Source of the DNA: Bacilli bacterium
Lineage (GTDB): Bacteria; Bacillota_I; Bacilli_A; ML615J-28; CAG-698
Assembly (NCBI GenBank): GCA_017962745.1
Contig: JAGCUR010000001.1
Span: forward strand, 18,363 to 82,362
Reading direction: 5' to 3'
DNA length: 64,000 nt
The position numbers and the translations under genes are program-made. Below are positions 28,548 through 37,361 of the stretch, piece after piece. Within the stretch, counting starts at the first letter, position 1, and each line of letters opens with the position of its first letter. Under the pieces are notes generated by a model. That model made no database searches. It was not told the origin of the DNA and worked only from the letters and a program-made list of their open reading frames with translations.

Positions 28548-29336
28548 ATGTTAGGCGCAATTATTGGCGATATTGTAGGCTCAATTTATGAATTTGATAA
28601 TATAAAAACTAAGGATTTTCCGTTCTTTGGAAGACGCTGTACTTTTACTGATGATTCAGTTATGACAATTGCAGTATATCTTGCTATAAAGAATGCCAAA
28701 AGTGATTATAGCGATCTAGAAGATAAAGCAATTTATTATATGCAAAAACTAGGTAGAGAATATCCAAATAGAGGTTATGGTGGAAACTTTAGATTTTGGT
28801 TAATTAATCCTAATCCAAAACCATATAATAGTTTTGGCAATGGTTCTGCAATGCGTGTAAGCCCGTGCGGCTTTTATGCAAAATCGCTTGAAGAAGCAAA
28901 GATTCTATCAGCTAAAGTTACAAAAGTATCTCATAATCATCCAGAAGGTATGAAAGGCGCCGAAGCTACAGCTGTTGCTATATATTTAGCAAGAAATAAA
29001 AAGACTAAAGAAGAGATAAAAGAATATATCAATAAACATTATTATAAAATTGATTTCACTTTAGATGAAATTAGACCAGTATATTTCTTTAATGAGATAT
29101 GTCAAAACACCGTTCCGCAAGCATTAGAAGCATTTTTTGAAGCAAATAGTTATGAAGATGCTATTAGAAATGCGATTAGTATTGGTGGTGATAGTGATAC
29201 ACTAGCTGCTATAACTGGAGCAGTAGCTGAAGCATACTTTGGAATACCTGAAGATATCAAAAATAAAGGTATTTCATATCTAGATGATAAGTTGAAAGAT
29301 ATCGTTAATGATTATTATGCAAATTTAAATAGATAG
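28548..29336 (+). CDS. ADP-ribosylglycohydrolase family protein
   Basis: DraG-type hydrolase that removes ADP-ribose from protein or other acceptors. The 262 residues contain the binuclear metal motifs: IIGDIVGSIYEFDN near the N-terminus, FTDDSVMTIAV, and AISIGGDSDTLAAITGAVAEAYFG near the end. The frame opens at 28527, but AAAAGGAGGCAAA precedes the ATG at 28548. It stands alone between two terminators; no ADP-ribosyltransferase partner is seen next to it. Confidence 0.9.
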   Translation: MLGAIIGDIVGSIYEFDNIKTKDFPFFGRRCTFTDDSVMTIAVYLAIKNAKSDYSDLEDKAIYYMQKLGREYPNRGYGGNFRFWLINPNPKPYNSFGNGSAMRVSPCGFYAKSLEEAKILSAKVTKVSHNHPEGMKGAEATAVAIYLARNKKTKEEIKEYINKHYYKIDFTLDEIRPVYFFNEICQNTVPQALEAFFEANSYEDAIRNAISIGGDSDTLAAITGAVAEAYFGIPEDIKNKGISYLDDKLKDIVNDYYANLNR

Positions 29337-29359
29337 TTAGGACAAAAGTCCTAACTTTT
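29337..29359 (+). terminator. Terminator after ADP-ribosylglycohydrolase
   Basis: TTAGGAC-AAAA-GTCCTAA then CTTTTATTTTT. The next promoter (TGTTATAAT, hexamer 29379-29384) follows at once. Confidence 0.82.
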
Positions 29360-29404
29360 ATTTTTATATTCGATATGTTATAATGCATACGTGAGGTAAA
29401 ATAA

Positions 29405-30343
29405 ATGTATCATAAAATAGTACAAAAAATTAAGGAGTTTGACACTATTATAATTCACCGTCACTCACGCCCAGATGGCGATGCATTAGGTAGTCAAATT
29501 GGCTTGAAGGAGGCTATTAAAGCAACATTCCCACGTAAACATGTATATTGTGTTGGAGATATGGTTGATAGATATAGTTTTATGGGTGAAATGGATAATG
29601 TACCTAATAGTTTTTATCAAGGTGCATTAGTTTTTGTTTTGGATTGTTCTGAAGAAAAGATGATATGTGATGATAGATATAAACTAGCTAGATATATCAT
29701 CAAAATTGATCACCATTTATATAAAGAAAAATATGGCGATTTAGAATTAGTCGATGAAAATGAAATAAGTTGTGCAAGTATTATTGCTAGATTTGTATTT
29801 TCTTCAGGTTTAAAGTTATCACTAGCCGGAGCTGAAGCATTATACACTGGTATAGTAACCGATAGTGGTAGATTTAGATTTAATTGTGATTTTAGATCTA
29901 CATATGATATTTGTTCAAAACTATTTAAATTCCCAATTGATGTAAACAATATATATAACAATTTATATATAGAAGAATTAGATACAGTAAAATTAAGAGC
30001 ATCTTTGATATCTAAATTTAAAGTAGATGGTCAAATTGCATATCTAATTAATACTCAAGAAGATGTTAAGAAATATGGAGTATCTATTTTTAATATATCT
30101 CGTGGTATGGTTGGTATCATGGGAGGCATTAAAGGTATCGATATCTGGGCTAATTTTACTGAAGATGAAGATGGTTCTGTAATTTGCGAATTAAGAAGTA
30201 GCAAATATAACATTAATCCTGTTGCTACAATGTTTGGTGGCGGTGGCCATAAGCTTGCTAGTGGGGCAACGCTAGAATCTTTAGATAAAGTAGATGAAGT
30301 ATTAGCAGAATTAAAGAAAGTATTGGAGAAAAACAATGAGTGA
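29405..30343 (+). CDS. DHH-family phosphoesterase (NrnA-like), copy 1
   Basis: DHH/DHHA1 phosphoesterase, likely a nanoRNase or pAp phosphatase like NrnA, or a cyclic-dinucleotide (pApA) hydrolase. The 312 residues show HRHSRPDGDALGSQIGL (DHH motif I), VLDCS, KIDHHLYKE (motif III), GIVTDSGRFRF and the DHHA1 glycine motif GGGGHKLASGATL. It overlaps copy 2 by 8 bp; the two are tandem paralogues. The exact substrate is not resolvable from sequence alone. Confidence 0.9.
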   Translation: MYHKIVQKIKEFDTIIIHRHSRPDGDALGSQIGLKEAIKATFPRKHVYCVGDMVDRYSFMGEMDNVPNSFYQGALVFVLDCSEEKMICDDRYKLARYIIKIDHHLYKEKYGDLELVDENEISCASIIARFVFSSGLKLSLAGAEALYTGIVTDSGRFRFNCDFRSTYDICSKLFKFPIDVNNIYNNLYIEELDTVKLRASLISKFKVDGQIAYLINTQEDVKKYGVSIFNISRGMVGIMGGIKGIDIWANFTEDEDGSVICELRSSKYNINPVATMFGGGGHKLASGATLESLDKVDEVLAELKKVLEKNNE

Positions 30344-31451
30344 ATTTAAAGAAAAAGTAACCGAAATTAAAGACAAAGTTGTTAAGGGCGCAAGTGATGC
30401 TATTGATAGTCTAAAAAAAGGCGCAAATACTATCTATAATGCTATTGATTCTGCTAAATCTGATATCGATGATCCTAATTATAATATTAAAAAAGCAATA
30501 TTAGATAAGATTAAAGAATACGATACAATTATAATTCACCGTCATGTTAGACCAGATGGTGATGCTATTGGTACTAGTCAAGGTTTAAAAGCATTAATTA
30601 AGAATTCTTATCCTGAAAAAAAAGTATATGTAGCAAGTAGTGATAAAAGTGATTATTTAAGTTTCTTACCAAAAGATGATAATGTAGCTAAGGAATTATA
30701 TGATAATGCTTTAGCAATCGTTGTAGATACGGGAGATGAAGCTAGAATTAGCAATCAAAACTACAAATTAGCTAAAGAAATTATTAAGATTGATCACCAT
30801 GATACTAGTGCTGATTTTGGTGTAATTAATTATTGTGATCCAACTAGTGCATCTTGTGCTAATTTAATTGTTAATTTAGCTACTACATTTAGATATGAAT
30901 TAAAGCTAAATCAAGATGCTGCTACATGTCTATTTGTTGGTATCGTGACTGATAGTGGACGCTTTAGATACGCAAGTGCTGATTCTAGATGCTTTAAAGA
31001 GGCATCTAAACTACTTGAATATAATATCGATACACAAAGTATATATACAAAGTTATATGTAGAAGAAGAAAACAAATTCAATTTAAAGAAATATGTTTAT
31101 TCTAAATATAAAATGACACCTAATGGGGTTGCATATATCTATTTCAAAGATAATTTTGGTAAAAAACACGGTAATTTATCAAAAGAAGATATCACTTCTA
31201 CAATCAATCTTCTTGATAGTATCAAAGGTAGTATGATTTGGATTTTATTTAGCGAAGGAAAAGAATCAACTCGTGTTAGACTTCGTTCAAGATATATCAA
31301 TATTACTGAATTAGCATCTAAATATAACGGTGGTGGCCACGAAAATGCTTGTGGATCAACAGTTTATAATAAAAAACAAGTTAAAGAATTACTAAAAGAT
31401 GCTGATACATTATTAAAAGAATTCAAACTTAGCCATAAGGATTTATACTAA
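30336..31451 (+). CDS. DHH-family phosphoesterase (NrnA-like), copy 2 with helical N-terminal extension
   Basis: Same fold as the preceding gene: HRHVRPDGDAIGTSQGL, VVDTGDE, KIDHHDTSADFG, GIVTDSGRFRYA and GGGHENACGST. The 371 residues include about 55 extra N-terminal residues (FKEKVTEIKDKVVKGASDA and on) predicted as amphipathic helix, which copy 1 lacks. The extension looks like a membrane- or protein-binding helix; its role is unknown. Cotranscribed with copy 1 and surE. Confidence 0.88.
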   Translation: MSEFKEKVTEIKDKVVKGASDAIDSLKKGANTIYNAIDSAKSDIDDPNYNIKKAILDKIKEYDTIIIHRHVRPDGDAIGTSQGLKALIKNSYPEKKVYVASSDKSDYLSFLPKDDNVAKELYDNALAIVVDTGDEARISNQNYKLAKEIIKIDHHDTSADFGVINYCDPTSASCANLIVNLATTFRYELKLNQDAATCLFVGIVTDSGRFRYASADSRCFKEASKLLEYNIDTQSIYTKLYVEEENKFNLKKYVYSKYKMTPNGVAYIYFKDNFGKKHGNLSKEDITSTINLLDSIKGSMIWILFSEGKESTRVRLRSRYINITELASKYNGGGHENACGSTVYNKKQVKELLKDADTLLKEFKLSHKDLY

Positions 31452-32164
31452 TGATGTTTAAAAAGGTATTATTAGTAAACGATGATGGTATTTACCATTC
31501 TGCTTTTAAGGCAACCGTTGATGCATTTAAAAGATTAGGATGCGAAATAACAATTTGCGCTCCACTTAATGCTCAATCAGCTAAAAGCCATGCGATTGAA
31601 ATTAGAAATACATTTGAAGTTATAAAAATTGATATCTTTGAAGGAGCTGAAGCATATGCAATTGATTCAACACCAGCCGATTGTGTTAGATTTGCTAAGT
31701 ATTATTTAAACTGGGAAGGAGACCTAGTCGTATCTGGTGTAAATGATGGCCTAAATCTAGGAGATGATATCTTATATTCAGGTACCGTTGCTGCCGCAAT
31801 CGAAGCAGGAATAAGAGGCTATAATGCACTAGCACTATCTGCTTCAGTTGCTCATCCAGAGAACTGTACTGATATGTTAGAAGATATCTTAAAGTTTATT
31901 GAAGATAACAAATTATATGACAAATGGTGCATATGGAGCTTTAATATCCACCAAGATAGCAAAGGATTTAAGTTTGCGAAGCAAGGTTGCGTATATTTTG
32001 ATACCTATTTCGCAAAAGATGAGACTGGAAAGTTTGCTCAACTAGGTCATCCGCAACACGAATTAGATATCGATAAAGATAGTGATGTATATTTATATCA
32101 TCAAGGATATAGTCCCTATTCAGCTATAACATATGATAAATCGATTGCTAAATTTGAAAAATAA
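31451..32164 (+). CDS. surE: 5'-nucleotidase SurE
   Basis: Metal-dependent 5'/3'-nucleotidase, 237 residues. N-terminal LLVNDDGIYHSAF carries the Asp-Asp metal pair; NAQSAKSHAIE has the conserved Ser; SGVNDGLNLGDDILYSGTVAAAIEA has the conserved Asn. The start overlaps the stop of the DHH gene (TAATG). The DHH-DHH-surE operon suggests nucleotide or short-RNA turnover (inference). Confidence 0.94.
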   Translation: MMFKKVLLVNDDGIYHSAFKATVDAFKRLGCEITICAPLNAQSAKSHAIEIRNTFEVIKIDIFEGAEAYAIDSTPADCVRFAKYYLNWEGDLVVSGVNDGLNLGDDILYSGTVAAAIEAGIRGYNALALSASVAHPENCTDMLEDILKFIEDNKLYDKWCIWSFNIHQDSKGFKFAKQGCVYFDTYFAKDETGKFAQLGHPQHELDIDKDSDVYLYHQGYSPYSAITYDKSIAKFEK

Positions 32165-32180
32165 TAAACATATGAATAAA

Positions 32181-32213
32181 AAATGTTAACGAATAATTGT
32201 TAACATTTTTTTA
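32181..32213 (+). terminator. Terminator of the DHH-surE operon
   Basis: AAATGTTAAC and GTTAACATTT around an 8-base loop, followed by TTTTT. Confidence 0.82.
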
Positions 32214-32219
32214 AATATC

Positions 32220-32248
32220 TTGATTAATAAAACTAATTAATGTAAAAT
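32220..32248 (+). promoter_or_regulatory. Promoter of rpoE
   Basis: -35 TTGATT (32220-32225), 17-bp spacer, -10 TAAAAT (32243-32248). Confidence 0.65.
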
Positions 32249-32274
32249 GGGTTAAAGAAATCGGAGGTAATTTG

Positions 32275-32820
32275 ATGAGTAACGTTAATGATTCACTAAT
32301 GAATATTGCAAAAGAGGTTGTAGAAAAGAGTGATAAACCTTTAGCAATAAGCGAAATTGCTGAAAAAGTATTTAAAATTAAAGGAAAACAACCAACTAGC
32401 GAAGAAATAGTAAAATTTGGTATCGATTTTATGCTGTGTGGCGATTTTATTTGCTGTGGAAATAAGAGTAAAGAAAATGTTTGGGATTTAAAATATCGTC
32501 AATCAGTTGCTGTATTAGATAAAGATGTTATTGAAGACTTACTTGAAGATGATGAAGATGTTAAGAATAATACTTTGACTGATGAAAATATTTATGATGA
32601 AGATATCGATAAGAGCTTAGATAGCATCAATGATGATGACGATGATGAAGTTGAAGAAAAAGATGATATCGAAGAAGAATTAGGTTTAACTGAAGATACA
32701 GGTGAAGATAATATCGAAATGGTAGCTACACTTGAAGAAGATGATGAAGACGAAGAAGAAGATATCGATAGCGATGATTTAGAAGATATCGTTGAAGGTA
32801 CTTTAAAAGATAAAGAATAG
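32275..32820 (+). CDS. rpoE: RNA polymerase delta subunit
   Basis: Delta subunit, typical of Bacilli, which helps recycle RNA polymerase and sharpen promoter choice. The 181 residues have an N-terminal HARE-HTH domain (1-75, with KPLAISEIAEKVFKIKGK and NVWDLKYRQ) and a long, almost purely Asp/Glu tail (from about 90 to the end). A TTG three bases earlier is open, but GGAGGTAATTTG precedes the ATG at 32275. Confidence 0.9.
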   Translation: MSNVNDSLMNIAKEVVEKSDKPLAISEIAEKVFKIKGKQPTSEEIVKFGIDFMLCGDFICCGNKSKENVWDLKYRQSVAVLDKDVIEDLLEDDEDVKNNTLTDENIYDEDIDKSLDSINDDDDDEVEEKDDIEEELGLTEDTGEDNIEMVATLEEDDEDEEEDIDSDDLEDIVEGTLKDKE

Positions 32821-32828
32821 GAGACAAT

Positions 32829-33689
32829 ATGTTTGGACTAAGATCAGATGGCAAAAGAATTAAAAATTTGCCACCTATTCAAAAAATAATGCCTCATATT
32901 ATGAAGGCAAGACATGATTCACAAAATTTATTTAAATATCCTTGTAGATGCGAACCACTTGATGCTTTTATTGCATCACAAAAAGAATTAGGTGTTCCAT
33001 ATAACTATATGCATTTAGTTATTGCATCTTTAGTTAGAGTAATTGCTCTAAGACCAGAAACTAATAGGTTTGTCATCAATGGAAGAATATTTAGAAGAGA
33101 TAAAATTATGGTTAGTTTCGTTGTTAAAAAATCTTTAAGAGATGATGCAGAAGAAACTACTGTAAAATTAGAATTTAATGGTACTGAAAATATTGAAGAT
33201 GTTAAAAAAGCAATGGATGAAGCAATTGCTAAGAACAACCATTTAGATGCTAAAAATAATACTGACAAATTAGCTAAATTATTAACAAGTACACCTAACT
33301 TTTTAATTAAATTTTTAGTTGGTTTTGTTAAGTTTTTAGATAAACATGGTTGTTTACCTAAAAAAGTATTAAAAGCAAGCCCATTCCATACTTCAATATT
33401 CGTGACAAACTTAAAATCAATTAAGATTGATTACATATATCATCACTTATATGATTTTGGTACAACTAGTTTATTTGTATCAATGGGTAAAGAACAACTA
33501 ACTCCAGTTGTATCTAGCGATGGTAAAGAATTAGAAATCGGAAAAGTTATGCATTTAGGTATTGTTACAGATGAGAGATTCTGTGATGGATTCTACTTCG
33601 CTAATACGTTAAGACTATGGAAACGTATTATGGAAAATCCAAATGTATTACTTGAAAGATTAGATGATATCGTACACGATATAAAATAG
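32829..33689 (+). CDS. Stand-alone E2/CAT-fold acyltransferase-like protein, catalytic His missing
   Basis: The 286 residues align with the catalytic domain of 2-oxoacid dehydrogenase E2 (and chloramphenicol acetyltransferase), with no lipoyl or peripheral-subunit-binding domain. The C-terminal signature reads DERFCDGFYFANTLRLWKR at residues 248-266. In E2 enzymes it is DHRxxDG, so the catalytic His is Glu249 here while Asp253-Gly254 are kept. SPFHTSIFVTNLKSIKID is the central strand region. No E1, E3 or lipoyl genes are near. It lies 8 bp after rpoE and 9 bp before a small membrane protein. Probably not a classical acyltransferase. Confidence 0.75.
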   Translation: MFGLRSDGKRIKNLPPIQKIMPHIMKARHDSQNLFKYPCRCEPLDAFIASQKELGVPYNYMHLVIASLVRVIALRPETNRFVINGRIFRRDKIMVSFVVKKSLRDDAEETTVKLEFNGTENIEDVKKAMDEAIAKNNHLDAKNNTDKLAKLLTSTPNFLIKFLVGFVKFLDKHGCLPKKVLKASPFHTSIFVTNLKSIKIDYIYHHLYDFGTTSLFVSMGKEQLTPVVSSDGKELEIGKVMHLGIVTDERFCDGFYFANTLRLWKRIMENPNVLLERLDDIVHDIK

Positions 33690-33698
33690 GAGATAACT

Positions 33699-34118
33699 AT
33701 GACAGATAACGAAAAAGAAAACATTACGGTAGAAGCTGAAGAAGTTAATGATTTTCAAGAATTCAAAAATAAGTTAAAAGATAGATTTACAAAGAAGAAA
33801 AAATCAAAATGGCATGTAGTTAAAGGTAAAATTATAGCTATTACACCACTTGTAGCTCTTGCTACATTCTTATTAATCGGTTTTTTAGCTGATACATGGC
33901 ACCCAACATGGCTAGTCTTTTTAGCATGTCCATTTGTTCCAATCTTTTTATCACTATTTGATGGTGGTAAAAAAGAAAAGATTGTAGCATTTGTATCAGT
34001 TGTAATAAGCGTTGCATACTTATTAGTTGGTTTTTTAGCTCATATTTGGCATCCAACTTGGGTTGCATTCCTTTTAATTCCAATTACTGCTATTTTAATT
34101 GGTTCAGATAAAGAATAA
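33699..34118 (+). CDS. Small four-TM membrane protein with internal repeat
   Basis: Unknown function, 139 residues. A charged cytoplasmic N-terminus (to about 40, with KKKKSKWH) precedes four TM segments arranged as two copies of a unit. LIGFLADTWHPTWLVFLACP and LVGFLAHIWHPTWVAFLLIP share GFLAxxWHPTWxxFLxxP. The duplicated WHPTW loop lies between the two helices of each hairpin. It is the last gene of the rpoE operon, after the E2-like gene. Confidence 0.8.
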   Translation: MTDNEKENITVEAEEVNDFQEFKNKLKDRFTKKKKSKWHVVKGKIIAITPLVALATFLLIGFLADTWHPTWLVFLACPFVPIFLSLFDGGKKEKIVAFVSVVISVAYLLVGFLAHIWHPTWVAFLLIPITAILIGSDKE

Positions 34119-34128
34119 TTTAAAAAAT

Positions 34129-34160
34129 AGATATGTATTTTTATATACATATCTTTTTTA
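34129..34160 (+). terminator. Terminator of the rpoE operon
   Basis: AGATATGTAT and ATACATATCT with a 6-base loop, then TTTTTTA. Confidence 0.8.
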
Positions 34161-34219
34161 AAAGATGGAAAAATCAAAAATTGTATTATATAATGAAGTA
34201 GATATAGGCGGTGGATAAA

Positions 34220-35887
34220 ATGTTAACTGATATTGAAATTATTAAACAGTCAAAAATGGTACCAATTAAAACTCTTACTGATAAATATGGCATTTTAGAT
34301 GAAGAGTTATACCAATATGGTAACTATATGGCAAAGATCGAGTTATCTTGCCTTAATAGATTGCAAAAGAAGAAAGATGGTAAACTAATTTTAGTTAGTG
34401 CAATTACGCCAACTCCAACTGGTGAAGGCAAATCAACTACCACAATCGGACTGGTTGATAGCATGAATAAAATTGGTAAATGTTGCCTTGGTGCACTTCG
34501 CGAACCATCCCTTGGCCCAGTATTTGGTGTAAAAGGTGGGGCAGCGGGTGGCGGATATGCTCAAGTTAACCCAATGGTTGATTTAAATTTACACTTTACA
34601 GGTGACTTACATGCGATGACTACAGCTAATAATTTAGTAAGTGCATGTATTGATAATCATATATATCAAGGAAACAAATTAGGAATTGATCCAAATAATA
34701 TATCTTGGAAAAGATGTATGGACTTAAATGATAGAGCCCTTCGTAAAGTAGAAGTCGGAATGTCTAGTAAAAAAGAAGTAGCAAGATATGATTATTTCAA
34801 TATTACAGTTGCATCAGAAATTATGGCAATTCTTTGCTTATCTACATCTTTAGCTGACTTACGTAACAGATTAGATAATTCCTTAATCGCTTATACATTT
34901 GATGGTAAACCAGTTTATATTAAAGATTTAGGAATCACAGGATCATTAATGGTTTTATTAAAACAAGCAATTAAACCAAATGTTATTCAAACACTAGAAA
35001 ATAATATGGTTTTAGTACATGGCGGACCATTTGCTAATATCGCTCATGGCTGTAATTCGATTTTAGCTACAAAACTTGCCTTAAAACTAGCTGATTATGT
35101 AGTAACAGAGGCGGGATTCGGTGCTGATTTAGGAGCTGAAAAGTTTTTAGATATCAAATGTAGAGAAGCAGGCCTTAATCCAAGCCTAGTAGTATTAGTA
35201 GCTACAATTAAAGCGCTAAAATATCATGGTGGTGTTGCTATTAAAGATTTAAAAGAAGAAAATGTTGATGCCTTAAAGAAAGGCTTAGAAAACCTAGATA
35301 AACACTTAGAAACTATACGTACATTTGGCTTACCTTGTGTAGTTGCCATCAACAAGTTCTTAACAGATACTGATAATGAAATTAAAGTGTTGCTTGATTG
35401 GGCAAAGGAAAGAAATGTAGAAGTTAGTTTATCAGAAGTATATGCTAAAGGTGGCGAAGGCGGTATTGATTTAGCTAATAAAGTTGTAAAAGTATTAGAT
35501 AAAGATAATGCTAAGTATACTCCTTTATATAGCATGAATGATTCAATTAAAGATAAAGTATTAAAGATTGCGAAAGCTGCATATGGTGCAGATGATGTAA
35601 TCTATAGCGATTCAGCCAAAGCTAAACTAGAAGAATTAGAAAAGACTGATGCTAAAGGATACTATGTATGTATGGCAAAAACACCTAATTCTTTAAGCGA
35701 TGATCCAAAAGTAATCGGTAGACCTCGCCACTTCAACATCAGCGTTAAAGATATACGTATATCGACGGGATCGCGCTTTGTAATTATTCTAACTGGTGAT
35801 ATAATGACAATGCCTGGTTTATCTAAAGAACCAATGGCAACTAAAATTGATATGTCTGATACAGAAGAAGTATTCGGATTAATGTAG
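34220..35887 (+). CDS. fhs: Formate-tetrahydrofolate ligase
   Basis: ATP-dependent synthesis of 10-formyl-THF from formate and THF. The 555 residues show the P-loop TPTPTGEGKSTTT, the signature EPSLGPVFGVKGGAAGGGYAQV, LHFTGDLHAMTTANNL and VHGGPFANIAHGCNS, ending MPGLSKEPMATKIDM. The frame opens at a GTG (34211), but GGCGGTGGATAAA leads to the ATG at 34220. It lies 8 bp upstream of the interrupted folD; together they would supply one-carbon units for purines and fMet-tRNA. Confidence 0.96.
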   Translation: MLTDIEIIKQSKMVPIKTLTDKYGILDEELYQYGNYMAKIELSCLNRLQKKKDGKLILVSAITPTPTGEGKSTTTIGLVDSMNKIGKCCLGALREPSLGPVFGVKGGAAGGGYAQVNPMVDLNLHFTGDLHAMTTANNLVSACIDNHIYQGNKLGIDPNNISWKRCMDLNDRALRKVEVGMSSKKEVARYDYFNITVASEIMAILCLSTSLADLRNRLDNSLIAYTFDGKPVYIKDLGITGSLMVLLKQAIKPNVIQTLENNMVLVHGGPFANIAHGCNSILATKLALKLADYVVTEAGFGADLGAEKFLDIKCREAGLNPSLVVLVATIKALKYHGGVAIKDLKEENVDALKKGLENLDKHLETIRTFGLPCVVAINKFLTDTDNEIKVLLDWAKERNVEVSLSEVYAKGGEGGIDLANKVVKVLDKDNAKYTPLYSMNDSIKDKVLKIAKAAYGADDVIYSDSAKAKLEELEKTDAKGYYVCMAKTPNSLSDDPKVIGRPRHFNISVKDIRISTGSRFVIILTGDIMTMPGLSKEPMATKIDMSDTEEVFGLM

Positions 35888-35895
35888 GTGACAAT

Positions 35896-36732
35896 ATGAT
35901 AATTGATGGAAAATTAATCGCACAAGAATTAAAAGATGAAGTTAAAGCAAAGTTAGCTAAGATGGATACTAAACTTACATTACTTGTAATCATGGTTGGT
36001 GATAATCCAGCTAGTAAAGTATATGTATAGAGTAAAGAAAAGAACTGCAAAAAAGTTGGAATGTTAACAAAAACTCTTCTTTTTGATGAAAATGTTCCTC
36101 AAAAGAAGATTATTGATGCAATTCAAACTGCTAATGCTGATCCTTCAATTCATGGTATTTTAGTACAGTTACCACTTCCTGCTCATTTAGATGAAGTAAA
36201 AATTATTGATGCAATCGATCCTAAAAAGGATGTAGATGGCTTAACTACTGTTAACCAAGGAAAACTATTTAGTGGTATTAATGACGGTATAATTCCAGCT
36301 ACTCCAAAAGGTATTATGCACATCTTAAAGAAGTTATTTATTAATTTAGAAGGTAAAACGGCCGTAGTAATTGGTAGAAGTAAACTAGTTGGTAAACCAA
36401 TTGCCCAATTATTATTATCTAAAAACGCTACAGTTACAATGTGTCACTCTAAAACTGAGAACTTAAAAGATATATGTTTAGGTGCAGATGTGTTAGTTGT
36501 AGCCATTGGCAAAGCTAAATTTATTACTGCTGATATGATTAAACCAGATGCAGTAGTAATCGATGTAGGAATTAACCGTAACTTTGGTAGAATTGATGGC
36601 GATGTAGATTTCGAAAATGCAGTAAGTGTTGCTGGTTACATTACACCAGTTCCTGGTGGAGTAGGCCAACTTACAATTGCTTGCTTACTTGAAAACGTCA
36701 TTGAATGTTATAAACTACAATCTAGAGAGTAA
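35896..36732 (+). pseudogene. folD: folD (methylene-THF dehydrogenase/cyclohydrolase) with in-frame amber codon
   Basis: Bifunctional enzyme linking methylene-THF and 10-formyl-THF. The full frame is 278 codons and starts at ATG 35896 after AGGTGACAAT. It encodes GDNPASKVYV, then TAG at codon 45 (36028-36030), then SKEKNCKKVGM. The stop falls inside the catalytic YxxxK motif (Tyr43, Lys47). Everything downstream is intact: HGILVQLPLPAHLDE, DPKKDVDGLT, VIGRSKLVGKPIAQLL, ITPVPGGVGQLTIA. No frameshift or second stop is present. An internal ATG at 36061 would give an inactive fragment. It could be a young null allele, a sequencing error, or a read-through codon. Confidence 0.85.
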
Positions 36733-36735
36733 TAT

Positions 36736-37302
36736 ATGAAACTAATAGTAGGTTTAGGAAACCCTGGCCGCAAATATAATCATACGCGCCATAACGCTGG
36801 CTTTATGTTTGTCGATAGGGTAGCAGAAGATTGGAATTTAAAATTCACTCTTGATAAAGACAAAAAATGCGAAATTGCTATTACTAATGTTGGACCTGAA
36901 AAAGTAATATTTATAAAGCCAATTACATATATGAATAATTCAGGTGAAGCAGTATCAGCAGTTAAAAACTATTATGATATCGCCGATGAAGATATATTTA
37001 TCATCATTGATGATATGGATATACCATTTGCCACTCATAAAATTAAACCATTTGGGGGCACTGCTGGTCATAATGGTATGAAATCAATTCAAAATTTACT
37101 AAATACCGATCAATTAAAAAGATTAAGAGTAGGTATTGGTAAACCAGATGGCGATAATACAATTGATTTTGTCTTATCAAAGTTTTCTAAAAAAGAAATT
37201 AAAGAACTTGATAATAATATATATAATTATGCATCAAGTATGATTAATGATTTATGTTCAATGAAGTTTGATAACTTCATGAACAAATATAATACGCTAT
37301 AA
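36736..37302 (+). CDS. pth: Peptidyl-tRNA hydrolase
   Basis: Releases peptides from prematurely dropped peptidyl-tRNA. The 188 residues start MKLIVGLGNPGRKYNHTRHNAGF (conserved Asn and catalytic His) and contain PITYMNNSGEAV, IIDDMDIPF and GGTAGHNGMKSIQ. It lies 3 bp after folD and 59 bp before mfd, the usual pth-mfd neighbourhood. Confidence 0.96.
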   Translation: MKLIVGLGNPGRKYNHTRHNAGFMFVDRVAEDWNLKFTLDKDKKCEIAITNVGPEKVIFIKPITYMNNSGEAVSAVKNYYDIADEDIFIIIDDMDIPFATHKIKPFGGTAGHNGMKSIQNLLNTDQLKRLRVGIGKPDGDNTIDFVLSKFSKKEIKELDNNIYNYASSMINDLCSMKFDNFMNKYNTL

Positions 37303-37361
37303 ATTAAATATTTTGTAAAGAAGACTTAATGCATTTTAAGTCTCTTTTGTGCAGGTGGGTT

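Noticed and set aside
36028..36030. Genome-wide reassignment of TAG (for example to pyrrolysine) to explain the folD codon
   Set aside because: TAG ends dnaA, rpoE, fhs, the ADP-ribosylglycohydrolase gene and others at sensible family lengths, so it is a regular stop here. No pyl genes are in the window.
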